From assembly GCF_029909975.1 (NCBI RefSeq), contig NZ_CP094516.1, forward strand, positions 806,001 to 870,000: a stretch of 64,000 nucleotides of DNA, read 5' to 3'. Numbering within the stretch: the first letter of the stretch is position 1; each line of letters begins with the position of its first letter. The stretch is from Bradyrhizobium sp. ISRA430. GTDB lineage: Bacteria; Pseudomonadota; Alphaproteobacteria; Rhizobiales; Xanthobacteraceae. Both the position numbers and the translations under genes were made by a program. The notes beneath the pieces were generated by a model. It searched no databases and had not been told where the DNA came from. It saw nothing but the letters and a program-made list of their open reading frames with translations. This document shows, in pieces, positions 19,749-27,365 of the stretch.

Positions 19749-21251
19749 TCACGCCGCCTCCAGCAGGCGGTCTTTGCTGACCGGTTCGTTCGCGAATTCC
19801 CGCACCACCGCGCCACGCTTGAGCACCAGGATGCGGTCGGCCAGCGACAGCACGGTCTCCGGCTCGGTCGACAGCACGATGATGGCAAGCCCCTTGGCGC
19901 GGAGGTCGCGGACGATGTTGATGACGTCGTTCTTGGCGCCGACATCCATGCCGCGGGTCGGCTCGCACAGCACCAGGAGCTTTGGCGGATAGGTCAGCCA
20001 CTTTGCGAGTGCGACCTTCTGCTGGTTGCCGCCCGAGAGCATGCCGAGGTCGAGACCGACGACGGGCGGCCGGATCTGCAATTGCTCGACCTGGCGCTTG
20101 GCGATATCACGCTCCTGCGTCGGCTTGAGCAGCAGCGCTGAGATGCGATCCAAAATGCTGATCGAGATGTTCTTGTAGACCGGCTCCTGGTGGAACAGCA
20201 TGGCGCGCCGGCTTTCCGGGACCAGCGCCACACCCGCGCGCCGTGCCGCGGCCGTGCTGGCGAACGCCTTTGGCGTGCCGCCAACGGCAAGCCGGCCGCT
20301 GTCCGGCTTCAGCTTGCCGAACAGGATGCGCGACAGTTCCTGCTGCCCGCAGCCCATGAAACCGTAGATGCCGAGCACTTCGCCGGCGCGCGCTTCGAAG
20401 GAGACATCCTGCAGGCTGCGGGCCAGCGAAAGCTGATCGACCTTCAGCACTACCGAGCTGTCGCTGGGCCGGGGCAGCATCAGGTCGTCGGTATAGCTGT
20501 GCTCTAGGACTTCGCCGCCGCGGCCGATCATGGCTTCGATCAGCGCGCCCTTGCTGGTCGCTGAAGCGGCGGTCTCGGCGACCTTCCGGCCGTTGCGGAA
20601 CACGGTCACCGTATCGGACACGCGCAAGATGTCCTCGATGAAATGCGAGATGAAGACGATGCTGGTGCCTTCCTCGCGTAGTCGCCGCAGCGTCGCAAAC
20701 AGCCGCTCGACCTCGGGCGGGGAGAGGGCGGACGTGGGCTCGTCCAGGATGACGATGCGCGCGCCGGAGAACAGCACGCGGGCGATCTCGATGAGCTGCT
20801 GGAGCCCGATCGGAAGATCGCCGAGCCGTGACATCGGATCGACGTCGATGCCGAAGCGGGCGAGCTGCTCGCCAGCCTCGCGCGCCATGCGCCGCCATTG
20901 CACGAGACCGAAGCGGTTGGTCGGCTGATTGCCGAGGAAGACGTTTTCCGCGACCGTGAGGTCGGGCGCGACGCTCAGCTCCTGGTGCACCATGGCGATG
21001 CCGGCCGCATGCGCATCGCGGGCGGAGCGGAAATGCGTCTCTCGCCCGTCGATCAGGAAGCGGCCGGAAAATTCGGTGTGCACGCCGGCGATGATCTTCA
21101 TCAGCGTGCTTTTTCCCGCGCCGTTCTCGCCGACGAGACCATGGATCTCGCCGGGATAGAGCGCGAAGTCGACACCACGAAGCGCTTCGACGCCGCCGAA
21201 GCTCTTCGTGATGCCCTGCAGTTCCAGGATGGGCGGACGAGCCTCGGACAT
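19749..21251 (-). CDS. Sugar ABC transporter ATP-binding protein (RbsA-like)
   Basis: A 500-residue protein with two ABC domains in tandem. The first has Walker A GLVGENGAGKST and Walker B ARIVILDEPTSALS. The second has the altered Walker A GFMGCGQQEL usual for the second half of RbsA-type proteins, a signature LSGGNQQKVALAKWL and Walker B LLVLCEPTRGMD. This tandem form defines the CUT2 sugar importers. It sits between the binding-protein gene (6 bp away) and the permease gene (9 bp), so the three are surely co-transcribed. It powers uptake in the cytoplasm. Confidence 0.92.
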   Translation of the reverse strand: MSEARPPILELQGITKSFGGVEALRGVDFALYPGEIHGLVGENGAGKSTLMKIIAGVHTEFSGRFLIDGRETHFRSARDAHAAGIAMVHQELSVAPDLTVAENVFLGNQPTNRFGLVQWRRMAREAGEQLARFGIDVDPMSRLGDLPIGLQQLIEIARVLFSGARIVILDEPTSALSPPEVERLFATLRRLREEGTSIVFISHFIEDILRVSDTVTVFRNGRKVAETAASATSKGALIEAMIGRGGEVLEHSYTDDLMLPRPSDSSVVLKVDQLSLARSLQDVSFEARAGEVLGIYGFMGCGQQELSRILFGKLKPDSGRLAVGGTPKAFASTAAARRAGVALVPESRRAMLFHQEPVYKNISISILDRISALLLKPTQERDIAKRQVEQLQIRPPVVGLDLGMLSGGNQQKVALAKWLTYPPKLLVLCEPTRGMDVGAKNDVINIVRDLRAKGLAIIVLSTEPETVLSLADRILVLKRGAVVREFANEPVSKDRLLEAA

Positions 21252-21257
21252 GGAGGC

Positions 21258-22280
21258 TCAGATCAGGAAATGATCCTGCATCCACTGCATGCCGGCGGCG
21301 TTGGCCTTGGTCACGACCGGGCCGTCGGTGACGACGTTCTTGGGAATGCCCTGTCCGCTCTTCTCGCCACCGACCACCGCGGCAACGCCGGCGATGATGG
21401 CGCCGCCATGGATGCGGCAGGACGGATTGCGCACGGTCGCAAACATGCGGCCTTCGCTCACCGCCTGGATCGCCGGAGGCATCGCATCGACGCCGCCGAT
21501 CAGGATGTTGGTGCGGTTGCGCGCCTTCATGATGTTGTAGGCGGCGAGCGCCATATCGTCGTTGTGGAAGAACGCCGCGTCGATCTGCGGATATTTCGTC
21601 AGATACGTCTCCCACAGGCGCGCGGTCTTGGAGACATCCCAGTCGGCCGGCTGGGTATCGAGCACTTCGATGTTCGGGAACTGCTTGACGACCGTATTGA
21701 AGCCCTTCGCGCGGCCCTGCGCCCCGGTGTGGCCGAGGGCGCCTTGCGTCATGATGATCTTGCCCTTGCCGCCCATGGCGTTGCACAGCGCCTGCGTCAC
21801 CGAGGCGCCCATGAACTCGTTGTCGGGAGCGAGGAAGGAATGGACGTTGATTTGATCGAGCGGAGCAATCAGCGTGTCCATGTCGATGACGGGGGTGCCG
21901 GCGTCGATCATCTTCTGCACGGGCTGGGTGAGGGTGCCGATGCCGAAGGCTTGGATCGCGACGAAGTCCCATTTCTGCGAGGCCATGTTGTCGATCGCCG
22001 CGCGCTGCTTCACGGCATCGAGCTGGCCGTCGAACCAGGTCACCTCCACATTGAATAGCTTGCCCCAGAATTCGGCGGCCTGCTTGCCTTGCGCACACCA
22101 CGTCGCCTGCAGGCCTGCATTGGAGAACGCCGCCTTCAGCGGTTTCTCGGATCGGCCGACTTCGGCTGCAAGTGCGGGGTTTATGCCCATGCTGCCGAGG
22201 ATGGCAGTCGCGGCGCCGGCGGTCGCTGCCGCCTGAAGAAGATCGCGCCTCGTCGTGGAGAAGTCTTTCGTCCCGGACAT
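21258..22280 (-). CDS. Sugar ABC transporter periplasmic substrate-binding protein
   Basis: A 340-residue protein of the periplasmic-binding-protein type I (Peripla_BP_4) family. The N-terminus has STTRRDLLQAAATAGAATA, a twin-arginine-type signal, unusual for a sugar-binding protein but common in Bradyrhizobium. Mature motifs include DMDTLIAPLDQ, GKGKIIMTQGALG and AAFFHNDDMALAAYNIMK, the usual ligand-site aspartate region. I chose the ATG at 22280 because GGGAGCG lies just upstream and the signal begins soon after; an ATG at 22316 is also in frame. First gene of the three-gene importer operon. The ligand is probably a sugar or polyol; no specific one can be named. Confidence 0.88.
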   Translation of the reverse strand: MSGTKDFSTTRRDLLQAAATAGAATAILGSMGINPALAAEVGRSEKPLKAAFSNAGLQATWCAQGKQAAEFWGKLFNVEVTWFDGQLDAVKQRAAIDNMASQKWDFVAIQAFGIGTLTQPVQKMIDAGTPVIDMDTLIAPLDQINVHSFLAPDNEFMGASVTQALCNAMGGKGKIIMTQGALGHTGAQGRAKGFNTVVKQFPNIEVLDTQPADWDVSKTARLWETYLTKYPQIDAAFFHNDDMALAAYNIMKARNRTNILIGGVDAMPPAIQAVSEGRMFATVRNPSCRIHGGAIIAGVAAVVGGEKSGQGIPKNVVTDGPVVTKANAAGMQWMQDHFLI

Positions 22281-22421
22281 CGCTCGCTCCCATAAATCTT
22301 GTCGTCGGCGCGTCATTGTTTGTGCGGCCGAGCAGAAAGTCTCTCACAATCGATGAGTTCACGCTACCCAATCTGCAATTGCGCGGGAAATCGGCGCGGC
22401 GCGTTGGTGCAGCGCAAAGCG

Positions 22422-22778
22422 CTAGGCCGAAACGCCGGCGAGCGCGTCGATCTCGACGAGCAAATCGTCCCAGGCTTGCGCGATGTGGGGCGACCATTCG
22501 TCGCCCAGCAGGTCGCGCAGCGTATCCCTGATGACGGCAAAGAAGGCGACGAAGAGCTCGCGCGGCGTGCCATAGGCGTCGTGCGAGGCGACCTCGCAGG
22601 CGATGATCCGGAAATGCCCGCTGCGTGTCCCGGCGAAGTCGAGGATGGCTTCGATCGTCAGCGCGAGCATCGATCCCTTGACCAGCTCGCTTCCCTGCGA
22701 GCGGAACATGGCCTGCGCTTCGGGATGCTCGCGAAACAGCCGCTGATAGACCAATGGTGTGAGGTCCGCGCAGCGCAT
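22422..22778 (-). CDS. Globin-like protein, 5' end apparently frameshifted
   Basis: 118 residues from the ATG at 22778. The motifs LTPLVYQRLFREHPEAQAMF and GSMLALTIEAILDFAG, followed by CEVASHDAYGTPRELF with a plausible proximal histidine, match short bacterial globins of about 130 residues. Upstream in frame the sequence SEHSFDLAA still fits the first globin helix, but it is preceded directly by TAA. The sequence starting ATGAATGCTTCCCC at about 22815 would join it only after adding one base or removing two. So either the ATG at 22778 is used and helix A is shortened, or the gene is broken by a small indel. Not linked in function to the neighbouring importer. Confidence 0.65.
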   Translation of the reverse strand: MRCADLTPLVYQRLFREHPEAQAMFRSQGSELVKGSMLALTIEAILDFAGTRSGHFRIIACEVASHDAYGTPRELFVAFFAVIRDTLRDLLGDEWSPHIAQAWDDLLVEIDALAGVSA

Positions 22779-22843
22779 CGCCGCGAGATCAAAGCTGTGC
22801 TCGGATTAGGGGAAGCATTCATCGGCATAGCGGCCGCGCGCGC

Positions 22844-22872
22844 AAAAAAAGAGCGGGGCCCTAGCCCCGCTC
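22844..22872 (-). terminator. Strong intrinsic terminator, minus strand
   Basis: GAGCGGGGC (22851-22859) pairs perfectly with GCCCCGCTC (22864-22872) around a 4-base loop. On the minus strand the stem is followed by seven T (22844-22850). It therefore ends a transcript coming from the right. No minus-strand gene lies there, which is why a small RNA is proposed. Confidence 0.75.
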
Positions 22873-23040
22873 AAAAATTGTGTCGACCCTATTATCCCCG
22901 ATTCTAAGATTTGATCTTGATTGACGGGGCGACGCTGCATTTTGCGCGTCAGGGGCTCCTCCCGAGACTTGGACCACCAGACTTCGACCTCGCGGCCAGC
23001 CTGAGCGAGACGGATGCTAGATCAACTTTTCTCACTTGTC
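22844..23040 (-). ncRNA. Candidate small RNA or leader-type transcript ending at the 22844 terminator
   Basis: The interval between the globin gene and the copper operon (22779-23292, 514 bp) has no convincing protein on either strand; the 65-codon plus-strand frame at 22911 has no family resemblance. Yet it ends, on the minus strand, in a textbook terminator. The preceding ~190 bases contain GC-rich blocks such as GGTGGTCCAAGTCTCGGGAG (minus strand). A loose -35/-10 pair could start it near 23030. No known RNA family was recognised. The 5' end is a guess. Confidence 0.25.
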
Positions 23041-23214
23041 ATCATTTTCGGCAACGATTGTTCAAAATTCGAGCAGTTGACGAAATGATCGGGCTGCTCC
23101 AGTCCTAAGCATATGACAAATATAAGAAATCTGTGGATATGCGCGGGGCGCGACGGCGGCCTGAACGGCCGCATCTTTGCCCGGGCCGGGGCCTTCGAAC
23201 ACAGTTTTCCGGAA

Positions 23215-23232
23215 TTTTGCCCTAGGACAAAA
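23215..23232. promoter_or_regulatory. 18-bp palindrome upstream of pcuA, candidate operator
   Basis: TTTTGCCCTAGGACAAAA is a palindrome with a single mismatched pair, 61 bp before the pcuA start. The core TTGC-CCTAGG-ACAA also resembles the FNR/FixK-type consensus TTGA/C-N6-T/GCAA, with one departure. In B. japonicum the pcu operon is induced by copper starvation; this is the best operator candidate in the region, by position and symmetry only. Confidence 0.4.
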
Positions 23233-23292
23233 AGCCGGCCGGCGCGACCTCGACTCGGGCTCCCCCGCGGTGTTTAGTTAGCAGGCGAACGA

Positions 23293-23682
23293 ATGGTTCG
23301 GCGGATGCGTGCGCGGCTGCAAAAATTCCTACCCATCGTCCTGATCGCGCTGGTGATGCAGGTGCTGGCGCCGATTGCCGCGTGCTGGGCGGCAGGGCAG
23401 GCCGTTGCCGATCCGCTCGGGACCGCCGTCATCTGCCACAGCACAAGCGAGCAGGGCGCCGGTCTCGATGACCAGACCGGAGCGCCGGCAGGGCACGCCG
23501 GTGCGTGCGCGCTGTGTTGCCTCGCGCAGGCCAACGCCTCGCTCGATTCGCCGCTGCAGGCGACGTTCTCGATTCCATTCCGCCACGCCGAAAGCTTGGT
23601 CTGGCATGACGCGGCGGATCATTTGGCCGCACCTGATCGCGGCTCGACCGCCCAGGCGCGCGCGCCTCCGCAGTTTTCCTGA
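23293..23682 (+). CDS. pcuA: PcuA: small periplasmic DUF2946-type protein of the copper operon
   Basis: A 129-residue protein with a basic start and a hydrophobic signal (FLPIVLIALVMQVLAPIAA). A cysteine-containing segment GHAGACALCCLAQA resembles the DUF2946 family, often encoded beside copper or cobalamin TonB receptors. It is the first gene of a five-gene set whose order (periplasmic protein, TonB receptor, PCuAC, periplasmic YcnI-like protein, YcnJ-like membrane protein) equals pcuABCDE of B. japonicum. That operon was reported as copper-starvation inducible and needed for cytochrome oxidase biogenesis (pcuC). PcuA's own function is not established. The gap to pcuB is 85 bp. Confidence 0.8.
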   Translation: MVRRMRARLQKFLPIVLIALVMQVLAPIAACWAAGQAVADPLGTAVICHSTSEQGAGLDDQTGAPAGHAGACALCCLAQANASLDSPLQATFSIPFRHAESLVWHDAADHLAAPDRGSTAQARAPPQFS

Positions 23683-23767
23683 CGACCCTCACGGTCGCCG
23701 CGGTCCGTCCGCCGGCGATTGATGCCGTCAATTGGCCGGCGAGAGCTGCCGGCGTCAGGAATGCCCC

Positions 23768-26236
23768 ATGTTACATAGTCATGCCGTTCGCGGCGTGAGT
23801 GCCGTGGCCGTTCAGGCCGCGGTGCTCGCGTGGGCGAGTGAGGCCTCTGCCCAAAGCGGCGCGAATGTGCTGCCATCGGTCACTGTCGAAGCGCCCGCAT
23901 CGGCAAGACCCAAGCCACGCAAGCCGGCGGTGCATACGGCCGGAGCCACGAGCCGGTCGGCAAAGCCGGTCGCATCCGCGGAGCGAACCGCACCTCCGGT
24001 TGCCGTCGGCGATCAAGGCGCCGGTACCGCGCACCCTTCGTTGGAGGCCCCGGCCGCGGTGACCCGCTATCAGCTACCTCAGCGCTCCTTCAGCATTACG
24101 GCGAAAGAGGTTGAGGAAACGATCAACCTCAAGGACCCCGAGGACGCCGTTAAATACATGCCGAGCCTGTTCGTGCGGAAGCGCAACGACGGCGACAACA
24201 ATGCGGTGCTGGCGACGCGGAGTTGGGGACTGAACTCCAGCGCACGCACGCTGATCTACTATGACGACCTCCTGATCTCGGCGCTGATCGGCAACAACAA
24301 CACCAATGCCTCGCCGAAGTGGAACCTGATCTCGCCGGAGGCGATCGGGCGCGTAGACTACCTCAACGGTCCGTTCGCGGCCGCCTATCCCGGCAACTCG
24401 ATCGGAGGCGTCCTCCTGATCACGTCAAAGATGCCAGACAAGCCGTTCGCGGTCGCCAAGGAGACGGTATCGGTGATGCCGTGGAATCAATACGGCACCA
24501 GGGACGTCTATCCGACCAGCCAGACCAGCGCGGCAGCCGGCGGCCGCGACGGCAAGCTGTCCTGGCTCGTCAGTGCCAACTATCTCGACAGTTTCCAGCA
24601 GCCGCTGACCTATACGACGAACGGCAGCATTCCGGCGGGCACCAGGGGCGCCTTCCCGGCAAGGAACAAGGTCGGGCAGGAGGCCGATGTCGTCGGCACC
24701 GGCATTCTCGCGCGTTCGCAGCAGACGTCCGCCAATCTGCGGCTCGCCTACGACGTGGCGCCGCTGGTGCAGGCGACTTACTCGCTCGGGATCTGGAACA
24801 ATCATCAGGTGTCTGATCCACAGACCTATCTGCGTTCGACCGCGACCGGGCTGCCGACCTTTGCCGGCATCAGCACATTTGCCAGCGGCAAGTACATCTG
24901 GGACCAGACCCATTTGAGCAATGCGGTCGCGATCAAGAGCGACACGAAGGGACTCTTCGATTTTGACCTCTCCGCGTCGAGCTACAACTATCTCGAGGAC
25001 ACCCAGCTCAATCCCTACACCGTGGCCGCCGCCGGCGTTGGCTTCTCGCAGAATGGCAAAATCACGCGCATGGACGGCACCAACTGGCAGAATGCCGACG
25101 CCAAGGGTATCTGGCGTCCGTTTGGCTATGGCGGTCCGCACGAGATCAGCTTCGGCGTGCATGGCGACCGGTACAGCCTGGAGAATCCAACATACGGGTC
25201 GGCAGTCTGGTATCAGGCCGCGACCGCTACGGGACAGCTCTACGCGAACAGTCAGGGCGAAACCCGCACCGGTGCGGTGTGGCTCCAGGACGCCTGGAAG
25301 ATCCAGCCCGATCTCAAGCTGACCCTCGGCGGACGGCTGGAGAGCTGGCAAGCCCTCGACGGCCAGAACGTCGTGACCTTGGCGAACGGGGCGGGTGCCA
25401 TCACCTCGTCGTTCACGGCCAACCAGCCGGGTCTTGCTTCGACGAATTTTTCGCCGAAGGCCTCGATGTCCTACGACCCGAACAAGGATTGGAACGTCAC
25501 GGCCAATTTCGGCGAGGCCTATCGCTACCCGACAGTTCTCGAGCTCTACCAGAACGTGACCGTCGGCAACACGATCACGGTGGCCAATCCCTTCCTCAAG
25601 CCCGAGCAGGATTTTACGGGCGAACTCAACATCGAGCGCCACTGGAACGATGGCCGGGTGCGGCTGACCCTGTTCAGGGAGCGGACCAACAACGCCATCA
25701 TCTCGCAGACCAATGCGATCAACGCGACCCAGACGGCGACGACGTTCAGCAACGTCGACGCCATCAGGTTGCAGGGCGTCGAGCTGTCTGCCGACAAGGA
25801 CAATGTCCTCGTCCAGGGGCTTCAGCTCTTCGGCAGCGTGACCTATGTCGATTCCCGGATCCTGGCCGATGCGAACTGGGCCGGCAAGGATCCCCTGACG
25901 GGCATTCCGACGACGGTGGTCGGCAAGCGTGTGCCTTACGTTCCCGATTGGCGTGCCAAGTTCGGCGTTACCTATCGGCCAAACGAGAGCTGGGCGTACA
26001 CGGTCGCAGCGCGCTATAGCGGCAAGCAGTATTCGACGCTCGACAACACCGATATCGTTTCGCACGTCTATGGCGCTTTCGATAACTTTTTCGTTGTTGA
26101 CTTGAAGATCCACTACAACGCGACGAAGAATTTCGCGTTCGACTTCGGGATCGATAATCTCTTCAACGAGCAGTATTTTCTGTTCCATCCATTCCCGGGA
26201 CGAACTTTTGTTCTTGCCGGCAAGTACACGTTCTGA
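23768..26236 (+). CDS. pcuB: PcuB: TonB-dependent outer-membrane receptor, probably for copper
   Basis: An 822-residue protein from the ATG at 23768, which has AGGA upstream and begins just before a signal peptide ending ASAQS. A proline/alanine-rich spacer (about residues 35-95) precedes the plug domain (KYMPSLFVRKRNDGDNNAVL and YLNGPFAAAYPGNSIGGVLL). The rest is a 22-strand-type barrel ending in TFVLAGKYTF, with the terminal phenylalanine of outer-membrane proteins. TonB-dependent receptors import scarce metals or metallophores using inner-membrane energy. Copper is inferred from the operon, which encodes three copper-binding protein families downstream. A longer in-frame start (23732) exists but has no signal directly after it. 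Confidence 0.88.
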   Translation: MLHSHAVRGVSAVAVQAAVLAWASEASAQSGANVLPSVTVEAPASARPKPRKPAVHTAGATSRSAKPVASAERTAPPVAVGDQGAGTAHPSLEAPAAVTRYQLPQRSFSITAKEVEETINLKDPEDAVKYMPSLFVRKRNDGDNNAVLATRSWGLNSSARTLIYYDDLLISALIGNNNTNASPKWNLISPEAIGRVDYLNGPFAAAYPGNSIGGVLLITSKMPDKPFAVAKETVSVMPWNQYGTRDVYPTSQTSAAAGGRDGKLSWLVSANYLDSFQQPLTYTTNGSIPAGTRGAFPARNKVGQEADVVGTGILARSQQTSANLRLAYDVAPLVQATYSLGIWNNHQVSDPQTYLRSTATGLPTFAGISTFASGKYIWDQTHLSNAVAIKSDTKGLFDFDLSASSYNYLEDTQLNPYTVAAAGVGFSQNGKITRMDGTNWQNADAKGIWRPFGYGGPHEISFGVHGDRYSLENPTYGSAVWYQAATATGQLYANSQGETRTGAVWLQDAWKIQPDLKLTLGGRLESWQALDGQNVVTLANGAGAITSSFTANQPGLASTNFSPKASMSYDPNKDWNVTANFGEAYRYPTVLELYQNVTVGNTITVANPFLKPEQDFTGELNIERHWNDGRVRLTLFRERTNNAIISQTNAINATQTATTFSNVDAIRLQGVELSADKDNVLVQGLQLFGSVTYVDSRILADANWAGKDPLTGIPTTVVGKRVPYVPDWRAKFGVTYRPNESWAYTVAARYSGKQYSTLDNTDIVSHVYGAFDNFFVVDLKIHYNATKNFAFDFGIDNLFNEQYFLFHPFPGRTFVLAGKYTF

Positions 26237-26277
26237 CGGGTGGGGCGATGTTAACGACGACAAGAAAGGCAAGTCTG

Positions 26278-26811
26278 ATGAACAAGCTCTCACGCATTCT
26301 AGCCCTCGTGGCGCTCTCGGCCGCCCTCATCGCAGCCCCCGCGCGCGCCGACGACGTCAAAGCCGGCGACCTCGTGATCTCGCAGGCCTGGAGCCGTGCG
26401 ACGCCGAGCGGCGCAAAAGTCGCCGGTGGCTATCTCACCATCGAGAACAAGGGGACGGCACCTGACAAGCTGATCAGCGTTTCGACGGAGATTGCGGGCA
26501 AAGCCGACGTCCATGAGATGGCGATGGACAACGGCGTGATGAAGATGCGCGCGCTCGACAAGGGGCTTGCGATCGATCCCGGCAAGACCGTGAAGCTCGC
26601 GCCGGGCGGCTATCATTTGATGCTTCAGGAGTTGAAAGGGCCGCTCAAGCAGGGCGACAAGGTGCCTGTCACGCTGGAGTTCGAGAAGGCCGGTAAGGTC
26701 GCGGTCTCGCTCGACGTCCAGGGCGTCGGCGCGCAGGCGCCCGCCGATGCCGGGCATTCCGGCCACATGGAGATGAAGAAAATGCCGGATCATTCGGGAA
26801 TGAAGATGTGA
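26278..26811 (+). CDS. pcuC: PcuC: PCuAC periplasmic copper(I) chaperone
   Basis: A 177-residue exported protein (signal ILALVALSAALIAAPARA). The copper site of the PCuAC family is visible as VHEMAM, then GVMKMRAL, then GGYHLML, i.e. the H(M)X10MX21HXM pattern. A C-terminal tail rich in His and Met (GHSGHMEMKKMPDHSGMKM) would add copper-binding capacity. PcuC delivers copper for assembly of the CuA/CuB centres of cytochrome oxidases. The start at 26278 follows AAAGG and precedes the signal directly; an upstream ATG (26248) is less well placed. The gap to pcuB is 41 bp. Confidence 0.92.
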   Translation: MNKLSRILALVALSAALIAAPARADDVKAGDLVISQAWSRATPSGAKVAGGYLTIENKGTAPDKLISVSTEIAGKADVHEMAMDNGVMKMRALDKGLAIDPGKTVKLAPGGYHLMLQELKGPLKQGDKVPVTLEFEKAGKVAVSLDVQGVGAQAPADAGHSGHMEMKKMPDHSGMKM

Positions 26812-26843
26812 TGAGCATGATCTGCGCTTTCGGGAGACCGAAC

Positions 26844-27365
26844 ATGAATATCTCGAAGCGATCCTGCCTGATCCTGTTGGCTGCGCTCGCCGCATCGCCG
26901 GCGGCGGCGCATGTCACGCTGGAGACGAAGCAGGCCGCCATAGGTGGATCGTACAAGGCCGTCTTCGCCGTGCCGCATGGTTGCGCGGGCTCGGCCACGG
27001 TGAAGATCCGCGTGCAGATCCCAGAAGGCGTGATCGCGGTGAAGCCGATGCCGAAGGCAGGCTGGAACGTCGACGTCGTCGAAGGCAAATATGCCAGCGA
27101 ATACGATTTTCACGGCAACAAGCTCTCCTCCGGCGTCAAGGAGGTGATGTGGTCCGGCGGCAAGCTCTCGGACAAGTACTACGACGAGTTCGTCATGCAC
27201 ACGGTCCTGACTGACTCGCTCAAGCCGAACACGACCTTGTATTTTCCCGTCGTCCAGGAGTGCGAGACCGGCGTGAGCCGCTGGATCGAGATCCCGGCGG
27301 AGGGAGCAGGGCATTCGGAGAGCAAGTCGCCGGCGCCGAGCGTAAAACTCTTGCCGAAACCTTGA
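26844..27365 (+). CDS. pcuD: PcuD: YcnI/DUF1775 family periplasmic copper-binding protein
   Basis: A 173-residue protein with a signal peptide that would leave histidine as first mature residue (AAA|HVTLETKQ). This matches YcnI, in which that histidine and a tryptophan bind copper. Further family blocks are YKAVFAVPHGCAGSATVKIR, IPEGVIAVKPMPKAGW and VVQECETGVSRWIEIP. The ATG at 26844 is preceded by GGGAG at a normal distance. Its TGA overlaps the ATG of pcuE (TGATG), so the two proteins are likely made together and act together in periplasmic copper handling. Confidence 0.9.
   Translation: MNISKRSCLILLAALAASPAAAHVTLETKQAAIGGSYKAVFAVPHGCAGSATVKIRVQIPEGVIAVKPMPKAGWNVDVVEGKYASEYDFHGNKLSSGVKEVMWSGGKLSDKYYDEFVMHTVLTDSLKPNTTLYFPVVQECETGVSRWIEIPAEGAGHSESKSPAPSVKLLPKP

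Noticed and set aside
18522-20141. 539-codon plus-strand open frame across the ABC permease and ATPase genes
   Set aside because: It is antisense to two clear family members; its composition (Asp, His, Arg-rich) is that of a GC-rich shadow frame.
22911-23108. 65-codon plus-strand gene before pcuA
   Set aside because: No ribosome site, no family resemblance, and it lies opposite the candidate minus-strand transcript.
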